NCBI GenBank assembly: GCA_937124545.1
Contig: CAKZKU010000272.1
Coordinates: forward strand, 29,700-93,699
DNA from: an uncultured Microbacteriaceae bacterium
GTDB taxonomy: Bacteria > Actinomycetota > Actinomycetes > Actinomycetales > Microbacteriaceae
Length of the DNA stretch: 64,000 bases
Direction of reading: 5' to 3'
The position numbers were made by a program, and so were the translations under genes. The notes under the pieces are model-generated. The model searched no databases. It was given only the letters and a program-made list of their open reading frames with translations, and was not told the origin of the DNA. Within the stretch, counting starts at the first letter, position 1, and the number at the start of each line of letters is the position of its first letter. Shown here piece after piece: positions 1 to 9,790 of the stretch.

Positions 1-397
1 CGTCAAAACCTGCTGTGCGCTGCCCCAGGGCGGCCACCGCGGCGTCGCGGTTGGCAGCGTTAGCGACAATCAAGTACCGCTCTGAGGAAAGTCGATAGAC
101 GATCAGGTCATCGATCACGCCACCTTCAGCGCTGAGGAGCAGCGAGTACTTAGCCTGGTGATTCTCGAGGACCGACAAGCGGTTACTGAGGGCATAATCC
201 AAGAAGTCAGCGGCACCAGGTCCAAGAATCGAAATCTCCGCCATGTGGGAGAGGTCGAACATTCCCGCGCTGTCGCGCACCGCGTGGTGTTCCACAAGGT
301 CAGATTCGTAACGCACCGGCATGTCATAGCCGGCAAAATCCGTGAAAGACGCACCCGCGCGCTCGTGCGCCGCATGAAGGGGGGTGTGCTTACTCAC
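1..397 (-). CDS. gcvT: Aminomethyltransferase (glycine cleavage T protein), 5' part of gene, runs off window edge
   Basis: Minus-strand translation from GTG at 397: VSKHTPLHAAHERAGASFTDFAGYDMPVRYESDLVEHHAVRDSAGMFDLSHMAEI..., typical GcvT N-terminus; glycine riboswitch immediately upstream. Confidence 0.93.
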   Translation of the reverse strand, partial: MSKHTPLHAAHERAGASFTDFAGYDMPVRYESDLVEHHAVRDSAGMFDLSHMAEISILGPGAADFLDYALSNRLSVLENHQAKYSLLLSAEGGVIDDLIVYRLSSERYLIVANAANRDAAVAALGQRTAGFD

Positions 398-439
398 GGT
401 TCTCCTGGAGTCTTTTCCGCAGGCGATCAAACCTGTCCG

Positions 440-612
440 ACTCCCCCTCTGTCATTGGCCTGAGAGTTTCGCGCGGTGTTTCGCGCTTTCACCGTCGGCG
501 GGAAGTTATCTTCCGCTTTTCAGAGTGGCCGCGCCATGCGGTACAGGGAACCTGAGAGATTGGCGGGGATGCTTGCTCCTTCGGTGACATCAAGGATGTC
601 TCTCCCGCGTGG
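440..612 (-). ncRNA. Tandem glycine riboswitch (two aptamers) upstream of gcvT
   Basis: Reverse complement contains GCGGGAGAGACATCC..CACCGAAGGAGCAAGCATCCCCGCCAATCTCTCAGG (aptamer 1, about 551-609) and a second aptamer ending CGCGAAACTCTCAGGCC (about 459-548), directly 5' of gcvT. Confidence 0.9.
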
Positions 613-719
613 CGTAGGGCCCGGTGTGAAGTTGTGCGCCCAGACTAGCAAGCGCTCTGGGGATTAGTCCCCGCCACGCTCCAGCGCCGAATGAAGGTTA
701 GCCACCTCGAGGCTCGACG

Positions 720-1541
720 TCATTTGACAGCGCCTGCTGAGACGCCGGACACAATCTGGCGCTGCAGGAAGAAGTAAAAAACAATGATCGGAATCACCGC
801 GAGCAACAATCCCGCCATCGCCTGCCCAAACTCCCGCGAATACTGCCCATAGAAGAGATAAGTGGAGAGTGGAAGCGTATAGCTTTCCTGCGATAACACC
901 AGCGAGGGCAGCAGAAAGTCGTTCCAGATCCAGAGTGCGTTGATGATTGCGACGGTGGCTGTGACTGGCGCAAGCATCGGGAAAATGATTCGCCAAAACG
1001 TCACAAAATCTGAAGCGCCGTCAATTGCCGCAGCCTCATCCAGCTCGCGCGGAATGGTGCTGATAAACCCGTGATAGAGGAACGTTGACAGCGCAACGCC
1101 GAACCCTACATAAAAGAAGACCAGAGACGCGCGCTCGTTCAGGTTCACCAACCAGCCATACGTCCCAACGAACGGGATCATCAACGCTTGAAATGGCACG
1201 ATCATCGACGCGACGAGAACAAAGAAGGACACTTGCCATCCACGTCCGGGGGTCCGAGCCAGGAAATAGGCGAGCATCGAGGAGGTCAAAATCAGCGCAA
1301 CTACGGCAAAGATCGTGATCAACAGCGAGTTGGTAAGTGCCTGGAAGTAGTCCATTTTGCGAATCGCCTGCTCGAAGTTTTCCCAAGAAAATTCGACCGG
1401 CAAAGCGAACGGATTGCGAAGAATGTCGACTTTAGGTTTCAGGGAGTTCACCAGAACCAAGAAAAACGGAAAAGCGTAGACCGCGGACAGTACGGCTCCC
1501 ACGGCAAACAGCACGCGCCGGCGGATTTTGGCTTTGCTCAT
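720..1541 (-). CDS. Carbohydrate ABC transporter permease (MalG-like)
   Basis: ORF; binding-protein-dependent transport inner membrane component with EAAAIDGAS loop (ELDEAAAIDGASDFVTFWRIIFPMLAP). Confidence 0.92.
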   Translation of the reverse strand: MSKAKIRRRVLFAVGAVLSAVYAFPFFLVLVNSLKPKVDILRNPFALPVEFSWENFEQAIRKMDYFQALTNSLLITIFAVVALILTSSMLAYFLARTPGRGWQVSFFVLVASMIVPFQALMIPFVGTYGWLVNLNERASLVFFYVGFGVALSTFLYHGFISTIPRELDEAAAIDGASDFVTFWRIIFPMLAPVTATVAIINALWIWNDFLLPSLVLSQESYTLPLSTYLFYGQYSREFGQAMAGLLLAVIPIIVFYFFLQRQIVSGVSAGAVK

Positions 1542-2416
1542 CGTTGAACCTCTGCCCTCTTGCTGATCGCCACTTGAATAAGCGCAATAACGGCAACGAT
1601 GATGAACATCATCACCGCTTTGGCCTGCCCCGTGCCGAGGAACCCGAACATGAACGCCTCGTTGAAAATGTGCATCGACACGAGCTCTGTCGACCGAAAT
1701 GGGCCTCCCCCGGTAAGCCCCACGTTCACGTCGTAGGCCATAAAACTATTCCGGAGGGTCAGGAACAAACTGATGGTGAAGGCTTGTGCCATGAGCGGCA
1801 TTTTTATGCTGACCAGAGTTCGAAACTCGGAGGCCCCGTCGATGCGTGCAGCCTCCAACACGTCTTTTTCCACGCTCAACAGACCGGTGATGTAGATGAT
1901 CATCATGTAGCCCGACATTTGCCAGACCGTCACAATAACGAGAGCCCAAAAAGCGGTATCGGGGTTGTTGAGCATCGACGTTGTCCAGCTCTCAAAACCA
2001 AGCAGATCGCCGAATGCCGTGAAGCTTCTATTGAACACAAACTGCCAGATGAACCCGAGGATCACCCCGCCGATCAAGTTGGGGATGAAGAAAAAAGTAC
2101 GAAAGACGTTCGAGGACCTCAGGGGTGCGGTCACGAGAAGCGCAAGAGAAAAAGCAACGACATTGACAAGAATCAAGCTAACGACCACATACTGCCCGGT
2201 AAACAGAAGAGACGTCCAGAATGCCGGGTCGGCCCCTGCTTCACGGTAATTGTCAAGGCCAACGAAGGTGTCAAAAGTGATGCCAAAGCCGTCCCAGTCA
2301 GTGAACGTGAAAAATGCGCCTTGAAACAGAGGGAAGACCATGACGACGCCAAAGGCGAAAAAAGGAAACGCCGCAAACTTGAGGAAGCGTGTAAACGATT
2401 TGTTGCGACCCAGCAT
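1538..2416 (-). CDS. Sugar ABC transporter permease (MalF-like)
   Basis: ORF with EAARIDGASEFRTLVSIKMPLM loop; overlaps downstream permease by 4 nt. Confidence 0.92.
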   Translation of the reverse strand: MLGRNKSFTRFLKFAAFPFFAFGVVMVFPLFQGAFFTFTDWDGFGITFDTFVGLDNYREAGADPAFWTSLLFTGQYVVVSLILVNVVAFSLALLVTAPLRSSNVFRTFFFIPNLIGGVILGFIWQFVFNRSFTAFGDLLGFESWTTSMLNNPDTAFWALVIVTVWQMSGYMMIIYITGLLSVEKDVLEAARIDGASEFRTLVSIKMPLMAQAFTISLFLTLRNSFMAYDVNVGLTGGGPFRSTELVSMHIFNEAFMFGFLGTGQAKAVMMFIIVAVIALIQVAISKRAEVQR

Positions 2417-2527
2417 TGCGTCACTCCTCCGGATATTTCTTTAAGATACAGGCTTGGTGCGGTGCCACAACCCCGTTACCGGAGAAGTGACACCGCACCA
2501 CCTGTAGTTACTAGCGGATGATGCTAC

Positions 2528-3889
2528 TTACTCAGCAGCTTCGCCACGCCAGGTCTTGGGCTCACCCAGCCATGCTGCTTCGAGTTCGTCAGCAAAGCCA
2601 TCGCGGTCAATCACGCCCGAGATGTACTTCTGTCCCGAGTCGCCATACAGGTTCTGGCCACCGGCGGGGTAGTAGGAGTTCATCCACTCCAGTGCCTTGC
2701 CGTCGTTGACGTAACCGGCAATCTCTTGAGCCATAAAGGTGTTGGGCTCAACAGTGAAGCCGCTGTAAACGGGGATGAAGTTCATGTACCCGTCTTCAAT
2801 CGGTCCGGCGTAACGGAGCTGGCCTTCTGGCGAGGTGACGAACCAGGTCAGGAAGTCAACAGCGCCTGCGCGCTCGGCTTCCGTCGACTGCTCTTCGTCC
2901 ACCATGAAGTAGAAGGGGACGCCCACTGAGATGGAGTCGTTACCGTAGGACGACGCGTCGTTGCTGATCGGCAACGGCATCAGACCGAAGGTTCCTTCAG
3001 GGTTGTTGGTCAACAGCGAAGGCTCCGACCAGTTCCCCATGAACCAGAAGCCGACCTCGCCGGAAGCCGTCGCCAGTCCAGCGTCGTCGTACTCGGTGTC
3101 AGTCAGGTTCGGCTCGCCACTCATGTATTCCCGCATGAGCTCGAAGGTGTCGGCCCAGTTGTTGAACACGGGGTCGGCGGAGAGATCTTTGGTGCCATCC
3201 ACCATTTCGTCCAACACGCTCAGGCGCTCTTCGCGGTCGGAAGACGTCATGGTGAAGTACTTGTTGGTGAGGTGAGCGCCAAGAGACCACCACAGTGCGG
3301 AAAAGCGAATCGCGTCAACGCCCGATGCCTCTACAGCCTGGAAAGCAGCTTCCAGCTCGTCACGGGTGGTGATGGTGGTGGGGTCAACGCCTGCAGCGTC
3401 CAGCACGTCCTTGTTGTAAACAAGTCCGAAAGCCTCTGCCGTGACAGGCAGGCCAACCTGCTTGCCATCAAAGTTAGCGCCAGCCAGAAGAGGCTCGGAA
3501 GCGAGCGCTTCGAGCTCAGTTCCCGACCAGTCCACAACCTTGTCGGCCATGTCGGGGAGTTCCTGGAGTGCGGTCATGATGACGGGAGCTTCACCGGCTG
3601 CGTACTTCGGAAGCACATCAGCAAGGAAGGATCCAGCCTGCGCGTTCTCGGGAATAACTACAACTTCGTAGCAGTCCTGAGACCCGTTGTACTCGTCAAC
3701 CGCGGCAATGAACTGGTCATTAATCTCGCCTTTGATCGTACCGAGCATGCTTACTTCTGTCAGTTCACATTCTGCTGCAGCGGTGTCTCCAGAAGACTCG
3801 ACAACGTCATCGGCGGTTTCCGCCGCGCACGCTGTGAGCCCGAGAAGGGCCGCAGCGGAAAGAGCTACGAAACTCGAAGCTTTTTTCAT
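2528..3889 (-). CDS. ABC transporter extracellular substrate-binding lipoprotein
   Basis: Start MKKASSFVALSAAALLGLTACAAE (signal peptide with lipobox LTAC); SBP family 1-like sequence; adjacent permeases. Confidence 0.9.
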   Translation of the reverse strand: MKKASSFVALSAAALLGLTACAAETADDVVESSGDTAAAECELTEVSMLGTIKGEINDQFIAAVDEYNGSQDCYEVVVIPENAQAGSFLADVLPKYAAGEAPVIMTALQELPDMADKVVDWSGTELEALASEPLLAGANFDGKQVGLPVTAEAFGLVYNKDVLDAAGVDPTTITTRDELEAAFQAVEASGVDAIRFSALWWSLGAHLTNKYFTMTSSDREERLSVLDEMVDGTKDLSADPVFNNWADTFELMREYMSGEPNLTDTEYDDAGLATASGEVGFWFMGNWSEPSLLTNNPEGTFGLMPLPISNDASSYGNDSISVGVPFYFMVDEEQSTEAERAGAVDFLTWFVTSPEGQLRYAGPIEDGYMNFIPVYSGFTVEPNTFMAQEIAGYVNDGKALEWMNSYYPAGGQNLYGDSGQKYISGVIDRDGFADELEAAWLGEPKTWRGEAAE

Positions 3890-3931
3890 TCCTACTGTTC
3901 CTTTCGGTTGGGTGCGCAGTCCGCTCCGTTG

Positions 3932-3945
3932 TGGAACCGGTTGCG
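3932..3945. promoter_or_regulatory. Putative LacI-family operator upstream of the ABC substrate-binding gene
   Basis: TGGAACCGGTTGCG fits TGNAANCGNTTNCA with one mismatch at the last base; lies 43 bp upstream of the start codon. Confidence 0.5.
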
Positions 3946-4029
3946 CTTGCGTAAACACTAGCTTCCGGCCGGCCCTCGAACCAAACCGAAAAGATAACAA
4001 TTTGACAGCGAATCGGAGCTGCCGTTGCC

Positions 4030-4977
4030 TTAGCGAGGCACAAGCCCACTCTTCATCGATGCCGTTACCGGCACCGGATCGCTCAATTCCCCAACAAAAC
4101 CACCGGGGCCTTGGTTGTGGAATCCCAGAACAAACCATTCGCCAGAGGGCATTTGAACCGCGCGCGCCGCGTACAGCGAATCACCCGGGATGGGAGTTGC
4201 CTGGGAGAAATCTATGTCGGCGAGCCCACCGGGGCACGCTACGGAGAAGCTCAGGTCGACATTCCCAAAGCGCTCCCGCATTTCGTCTCCCAGCTCCCGG
4301 TGTCCACAGCAAAAAATCAGCACCGGCACGCCATCAATTTCTGCCCACTGGAACACCTCCATGTGACCAAAACTAGTTTTCGACGTTGACAGCGGGGCGG
4401 TGACCTCCCACTTCACCAGATCCTGTGAAATCGCATGGCCAACCGCGCCTCTGGTGTCCGGTAGGCCCGATTGCGAACGAGCCGTCACCAACATGTGCCA
4501 AGCGCCGTCTCCGTCATCGAAATACACCCACGGGTCTCTCCAGGCTTCGTCATTCCAGACCTGATCGCTGAGCTTCTCGTACCACTGGCCGTCAGCCTCG
4601 ACGACCAGGTCGGGGATTTTTTCCCACGTCATCAAATCCTGAGACCGAGCGGCGCCGATGCGCTGAACCTGACCATTGTCCTCGCGAGATGTTCCTGTGT
4701 AGAACATCCACCACTCTCCACGGGGGTGCCTCACCACGCTCCCGGTCCAGGTTGTCCAGGAGTCAAAACCCGGTTGGTCCGAAGGAGTGAGGGCATCGGG
4801 CAGAACCGTCCAGCTGGTGAGATCACGTGACACGGCATGCCCAATTTGAACATTTCGATGCCGCCGCTCAGGGTCCCCTAACCCGCGAGACGCGCAGAGA
4901 TAAAAAGCATGACAAAGCTCCCCCTCCCACACGTACCAGGAATCCCAAATCCATCGATCAGGAAGAGACAAAGTCAT
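4030..4977 (-). CDS. Glycoside hydrolase, GH32/GH-J five-bladed beta-propeller-like
   Basis: Motifs WIWDSW near the N-terminus (nucleophile region), WRDPWVY (RDP) and HMEVFQW; repeated SxDLxxW blade motifs. Confidence 0.7.
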   Translation of the reverse strand: MTLSLPDRWIWDSWYVWEGELCHAFYLCASRGLGDPERRHRNVQIGHAVSRDLTSWTVLPDALTPSDQPGFDSWTTWTGSVVRHPRGEWWMFYTGTSREDNGQVQRIGAARSQDLMTWEKIPDLVVEADGQWYEKLSDQVWNDEAWRDPWVYFDDGDGAWHMLVTARSQSGLPDTRGAVGHAISQDLVKWEVTAPLSTSKTSFGHMEVFQWAEIDGVPVLIFCCGHRELGDEMRERFGNVDLSFSVACPGGLADIDFSQATPIPGDSLYAARAVQMPSGEWFVLGFHNQGPGGFVGELSDPVPVTASMKSGLVPR

Positions 4978-5080
4978 TGTGGGCTCCTAAAAGTTCAACA
5001 GAAATCGCGACATGGTGCCGACAACTCCCAGAGGGCCGCGGCCTCTACCCAGCGGCGTCCCCTGCGCGGGAGAAATGAGT

Positions 5081-5617
5081 CTATGTGCTTTGGGCCCTCA
5101 GGCGTGACTCGACCTCAACAAGCGCCTCGTTGTGGCGAAGAAAACCGGGGACAGTGGGCGGGTCGAATCGGCCGAAAAAGACCTCCCCGCAGGGCAAAAC
5201 TCCGTGGTCGGCAAGGCTCTCTCGGAGACGATTCGCGTATCGCTCTGCTCGATCCTTCTTCCATGAACCACTGAATCGAAGGGCGGCCACCTCTCGGGGC
5301 TCCACATCTCGCACCATGACATCCGCATTCACTGGCACCGGCGCATCAGCGGCGCTAGTGCCCTCGGGAAGAACGAAGCTGATGAGATGCGAGCTTCCGC
5401 GCGGCTCATGAACCACCGGCGACGTCATAGCCATACGATCTCCGCGAGAATTAGCGCCCGAAATATACGTAACCAGGGGTGAAAAAGCCCGGTTCCCGGC
5501 GGCCTCAAAACTCGCGTCTACTTCAAAAGAAATGAGGGTATGCGAGGGATAGTGGCGAATCTCTGTCCCATTGGGAAGGGTTGATAGAACGACGTACGGC
5601 TGCGCCTTAGTCACCAC
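5081..5617 (-). CDS. SOUL family heme-binding protein
   Basis: EIRHYPSHTLISFEVDASFEAAGNRAFSPLVTYISGANSRGDRMAMTSPVV, SOUL/HBP family signature. Confidence 0.88.
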   Translation of the reverse strand: MVTKAQPYVVLSTLPNGTEIRHYPSHTLISFEVDASFEAAGNRAFSPLVTYISGANSRGDRMAMTSPVVHEPRGSSHLISFVLPEGTSAADAPVPVNADVMVRDVEPREVAALRFSGSWKKDRAERYANRLRESLADHGVLPCGEVFFGRFDPPTVPGFLRHNEALVEVESRLRAQST

Positions 5618-5710
5618 GTTCCCCTTCCTCTGGCCCCAGTCTCCTGCTCCGGGCCCTATGTGAGCTGTGAGCGGTCCGACGGAAAATTCCGAGGGGCCCT
5701 AGGTGTCGGT

Positions 5711-6337
5711 CTACTCGAGTCCCGAATCCCGCGTGTTTTTGAAGGTTTCCAGCGCCTCCGAAACAACGTGCCGAGTCTGATCCAACAGCTCCCCTGGGCT
5801 ATCCAGCGTCAAGAGGTCTTGGTGATCCAGGGTGCCAAGCGGTGAAATACCCGCCAATTGCCAGGCCTTTTCCACCGGATCGGTGGCCAACTCAATATCG
5901 GTGGGCCACGGAAGGCTCAAATCGAGCGTTGCCAAATACTCCAGAGTCTCACGCACCACGTTTTCGGTGAGTACCAGTTCCTCCCCCGGCACATCCCCTG
6001 GATCAAAAACGTCGAGGAATTCGACCTCGGCTCGCGGGAAGGGCTCTTCCTCAATCCACTTGCTCACCCGGAACCGGCGCCCACCCCGGGCAACCACCTG
6101 TAGCGGACCATCGGGCGCTTCCACCTGAAGCACCTGCGCGGTGGTGCCGATATCAAAGCGCTGGTCACCGCCCCCCACCTCAGACCCACGCTCAATCAAC
6201 ACCACACCAAACTCGGATTCCTCCGCGTCCAACACGGTCCCCATCATTTTGAGATAGCGCTCCTCGAAGACCTGCAAGGCCAAGGGCATCGCGGGAAACA
6301 GCACAGAGCCAAGCGGGAACATGGGAATTTCGGGCAT
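5711..6337 (-). CDS. LON peptidase substrate-binding domain-containing protein
   Basis: MPEIPMFPLGSVLFPAMPLALQVFEERYLKMM, LON N-terminal domain start. Confidence 0.9.
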   Translation of the reverse strand: MPEIPMFPLGSVLFPAMPLALQVFEERYLKMMGTVLDAEESEFGVVLIERGSEVGGGDQRFDIGTTAQVLQVEAPDGPLQVVARGGRRFRVSKWIEEEPFPRAEVEFLDVFDPGDVPGEELVLTENVVRETLEYLATLDLSLPWPTDIELATDPVEKAWQLAGISPLGTLDHQDLLTLDSPGELLDQTRHVVSEALETFKNTRDSGLE

Positions 6338-6400
6338 GGTCTAAGGCAACCACTGCCGGTGACAACTCACAACCTGGGGCGTGGGATTCAAAGCCTGCGC

Positions 6401-7474
6401 TCAGGAACTAAAACGGAACTCCACCACATCACCGTCGCGCATCACATAATCCTTTCCCTCGATGCGCGCCTTGCCTCCGGCACGCGCATCGGCGAGAGAA
6501 CCGGCAGCGACCAGGTCCTCAAAGGCGGTCACTTCGGCTTTGATGAACCCTTTCTCAAAGTCCGTGTGAATAACGCCAGCAGCCTGGGGGGCTTTCCACC
6601 CGCGGTGAATGGTCCACGCGCGGGCTTCTTTGGGACCCGCCGTGAGATACGTCTGGAGACCCAAGGTGTCAAAACCAATGCGCGCGAGCTGGTCCAGCCC
6701 ACTTTCTTCCTGACCCATTGACGCGAGAAGCTCTGCGGCCTCATCGGCGTCGAGGTCGATGAGTTCGCTCTCCACTTTGGCGTCAAGGAACACTGCTTTT
6801 GCCGGAGCCACCAGGGCCGCAAGCTCCGCGCAACGCTCTGGATTCCCCAGGGTGCCCTCATCGACGTTGAAGACATACAGGAATGGCTTAGCAGTCAGTA
6901 AGCCCAGTTCCCGCAGAAGACTTGCGTCAAAACCTGCTTGAAAGAGCGTGGTGCCACCGTCGAGAATCGTGTGGGCTTCCTGGGCAGCAGCCAGCACCGC
7001 TGGCTCCATCTTTTTGCCTTTGACCTCTTTTTCGTACCGAACAATCGCCTTTTCCAGCGTTTGCATATCCGCGAGAATCAGCTCGGTGTTGATGGTGTCC
7101 ATATCAGCGGCGGGATCGACCGCACCGTCCACGTGAACAACGTCGGGGTCATCGAACACCCGCACGACCTGCGCAATGGCTTCTGCTTCGCGAATGTTGG
7201 AGAGGAACTGGTTCCCCAAACCTTCGCCCTCGCTCGCACCCCGCACAATGCCGGCGATATCCACAAACGACACCGCCGCGGGAATGACCTTTTCGCTGCT
7301 AAAAATTCCTGCCAGAACGTCCAGGCGCTCGTCCGGGAGGTTCACCACACCCACGTTGGGCTCAATCGTCGCGAACGGGTAGTTCGCCGCAAGAACGGTG
7401 TTCTTGGTGAGGGCGTTGAAGAGTGTGGATTTACCCACATTGGGGAGACCAACGATTCCAATTGTCAAAGCCAC
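6401..7474 (-). CDS. ychF: Redox-regulated ATPase YchF
   Basis: [25 protein letters not shown]...; C-terminal TGS domain. Confidence 0.97.
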   Translation of the reverse strand: MALTIGIVGLPNVGKSTLFNALTKNTVLAANYPFATIEPNVGVVNLPDERLDVLAGIFSSEKVIPAAVSFVDIAGIVRGASEGEGLGNQFLSNIREAEAIAQVVRVFDDPDVVHVDGAVDPAADMDTINTELILADMQTLEKAIVRYEKEVKGKKMEPAVLAAAQEAHTILDGGTTLFQAGFDASLLRELGLLTAKPFLYVFNVDEGTLGNPERCAELAALVAPAKAVFLDAKVESELIDLDADEAAELLASMGQEESGLDQLARIGFDTLGLQTYLTAGPKEARAWTIHRGWKAPQAAGVIHTDFEKGFIKAEVTAFEDLVAAGSLADARAGGKARIEGKDYVMRDGDVVEFRFSS

Positions 7475-7522
7475 GGGAATGACCCTACTGGAGAGTCGGG
7501 GGTACCTGACAGACTTGTGAAC

Positions 7523-8689
7523 ATGGAACAGTCACTGACTATTGCTCTCGTGGGAATCCTGCTTGCTCTCATACTCGGCTTCGCCTTGGGGTGGTTCCTT
7601 CGACCCCGTGGTTCCTCCGCCGAATCGAACGAGGAAGCCGTGGTGCTACGCACCCAAGTGGAGATGTTGCAACAGCAACTCGAGGCTCAGACGTCCAGTC
7701 AAGAAGCTGAGAACAAAATCTTGGTCGCGCTCGGCCCCGTGACCTCCAAGCTCAACGATATGCAGCGCACCGTGGCAGACCTGGAGAAGCAGCGGAGCGA
7801 CCAACACGGTCAGATCTCGGAGCAACTGCGCTCCGCCTTACAAAGCGATGAGCTACTGCGCGCTACCACCGAGGGCCTGGCTTCCGCGCTTCGCTCCAAC
7901 AGCATGCGAGGCAAATGGGGTGAAGTTCAGTTGCGTCGGGTCGTGGAGGCCGCAGGTCTCATTGAGCGCGTCGACTTTGATTTGCAAGCTTCGATTTCCT
8001 CTGACGCGGGTCTTGGTAAGCCCGACATGGTGGTGCACCTTCCCGGCGGTAAAAACATCGCTGTCGACGCGAAGGTTCCTTTCACCGCCTATATGGAGGC
8101 CAGCTCAATTCCTCTCACCGCCACCGGTGAAGAGGGAGCACGTCGCGAGAAACTGCTGAAAGAGCACGTGGCCGCCGTGCGCGCTCACATTGACGCGCTC
8201 GGCAAGAAGTCCTACTGGGACGGTTTGGATGCCTCCCCAGAACTCGTGATCTGCTTTATTCCCAGCGAGGCCTTAGTCTCCTCGGCTCTCGAGGCCGACC
8301 CAGGACTGATGGATCACGCGTTTTCCAAGAAAGTAGCGCTCGCCTCACCCGTCACCCTCTGGTCGGTGCTGAAGACCGTTGCGTTCTCGTGGCGCCAGGA
8401 CGTGGTGACCGAAGACGCCCAGAAAATCTTCACCACGGGAACCGAGTTGCTCCAGCGTTTGGGCTCCATGGCCGGTCACATCGAAACCCTGGGGCGATCA
8501 CTGACCAGCAGTGTGAAGCACTACAACTCGTTTGTGGGTTCGCTCGAGTCCAGAGTGTTCCCCAGTGCCCGCAGACTCAGCGAACTGGGAACTCAGGGTG
8601 ATCTCGAGGAAGCCCTCGAAACGGTGGAAGATCTCCCCAAAGCCCTCTCGGCGCCGGAAATGATCGACGAGGACGCCGACAAGGACTAG
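7523..8689 (+). CDS. rmuC: DNA recombination protein RmuC
   Basis: N-terminal TM then coiled coil and SMRGKWGEVQLRRVVEAAGL / AVDAKVPFTAYMEA RmuC core; start at MEQSLTIALVG. Confidence 0.93.
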   Translation: MEQSLTIALVGILLALILGFALGWFLRPRGSSAESNEEAVVLRTQVEMLQQQLEAQTSSQEAENKILVALGPVTSKLNDMQRTVADLEKQRSDQHGQISEQLRSALQSDELLRATTEGLASALRSNSMRGKWGEVQLRRVVEAAGLIERVDFDLQASISSDAGLGKPDMVVHLPGGKNIAVDAKVPFTAYMEASSIPLTATGEEGARREKLLKEHVAAVRAHIDALGKKSYWDGLDASPELVICFIPSEALVSSALEADPGLMDHAFSKKVALASPVTLWSVLKTVAFSWRQDVVTEDAQKIFTTGTELLQRLGSMAGHIETLGRSLTSSVKHYNSFVGSLESRVFPSARRLSELGTQGDLEEALETVEDLPKALSAPEMIDEDADKD

Positions 8690-9678
8690 TGATCAAGCCA
8701 CTTATCGGCTTGGTGGTCTGCTGACACCCGACGCAGGGTGCCCGACCGCGCACGCAGCACGATGCTCTCAGTGGAAATAATGCTGCCGGAGCGTCGAACC
8801 CCGCGGGCCAGCTCGCCGTCGGTCACCCCGGTGGCCACAAAGAAGGTGTTATCGCTGGAAACGAGATCATTCAGCCCGTAGGGCTCATCGAACTGAAGCC
8901 CCGCTGCGCTCCCACGCTCGCGCTCCTGCTCATCCATTGGGTGCAACACACCCTGCATGAAACCGCCGAGGGCTTTAATCGCACACGCGGTGGCGACCCC
9001 TTCAGGGCTTCCGCCAATCCCCACACACAGGTCTATCCGGGTGTCGTGGCGGGCTGCATTAATGCCGCTCGCGACATCGCCATCCAAAATGAGCCTGGTG
9101 CCAGCACCCGCTTCGCGAATTTCACGAATGAGATCGTCGTGACGTGGACGATCGAGAACTGCAACCCGCATCTCGTCCACCGGTTTCCCTTTGGCTTTCG
9201 CTAGTGCGCGGATGTTCTCGCCGATCGGGCGGTGAATATCAACGACGCCGATTCCCTCGTGGGAGGTCACAATTTTTTTCATGTAATACACGCTGGAGGC
9301 GTCCAACATGCTCCCCCGGTCCGCCACAGCAATCATCGAAATCGCGTGGGATCGACCAGAGGCAGTCAGCGACGTGCCATCAATCGGGTCAACGGCGATG
9401 TCGCACTGCGGGCCCTGGCCGTTACCGACAACCTCGCCGTTAAACAGCATCGGAGCATCATCTTTTTCACCTTCACCAATCACGACCAGTCCTGAGAACG
9501 CGACCGTGGAGAGAAACTTCCGCATCGCATCGACGGCAGCACCGTCAGCGGCGTTTTTGTCGCCACGTCCAATCCAGGGTGTTGCGCGAATGGCCGCGGC
9601 TTCCGTCGCCCGAACCAACTCCATGGCGAGGTTGCGGTCAGGGTGTTGGAATAACTCAGCAGCTTCAGCCTGTGACAT
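8686..9678 (-). CDS. glpX: Class II fructose-bisphosphatase
   Basis: NLAMELVRATEAAAIRATPWIGRGDKNAADGAAVDAMR... VIGEGEKDDAPMLFNGE. Confidence 0.96.
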   Translation of the reverse strand: MSQAEAAELFQHPDRNLAMELVRATEAAAIRATPWIGRGDKNAADGAAVDAMRKFLSTVAFSGLVVIGEGEKDDAPMLFNGEVVGNGQGPQCDIAVDPIDGTSLTASGRSHAISMIAVADRGSMLDASSVYYMKKIVTSHEGIGVVDIHRPIGENIRALAKAKGKPVDEMRVAVLDRPRHDDLIREIREAGAGTRLILDGDVASGINAARHDTRIDLCVGIGGSPEGVATACAIKALGGFMQGVLHPMDEQERERGSAAGLQFDEPYGLNDLVSSDNTFFVATGVTDGELARGVRRSGSIISTESIVLRARSGTLRRVSADHQADKWLDH

Positions 9679-9790
9679 AAGAGTCCTTTGAGGGCGATAA
9701 GAGTGCGGTGTCTTCAGCCTACCGCCGATACAAAGGCGCCTCGAGGGTGCCGATAGTCTTAAAGCCCCATCCTCGATAACTGGAGAAACC

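Noticed and set aside
659-672. GGGGATTAGTCCCC inverted repeat after the ABC permease operon as terminator
   Set aside because: Only a 5-bp stem and no U-tract; too weak to annotate.
1544-2521. 325-aa plus-strand ORF opposite the MalF-like permease
   Set aside because: Charged, low-complexity translation of the antisense strand of TM segments; no RBS or family support.
5670-5692. CGGAAAATTCCG near-palindrome between SOUL and LON genes as operator
   Set aside because: Short arms (5 bp), no known consensus; likely chance.
6938-7522. N-terminal extension of the rmuC ORF across ychF
   Set aside because: RmuC starts at MEQSLTIALVG (7523) with its TM segment; the upstream part is antisense to ychF.
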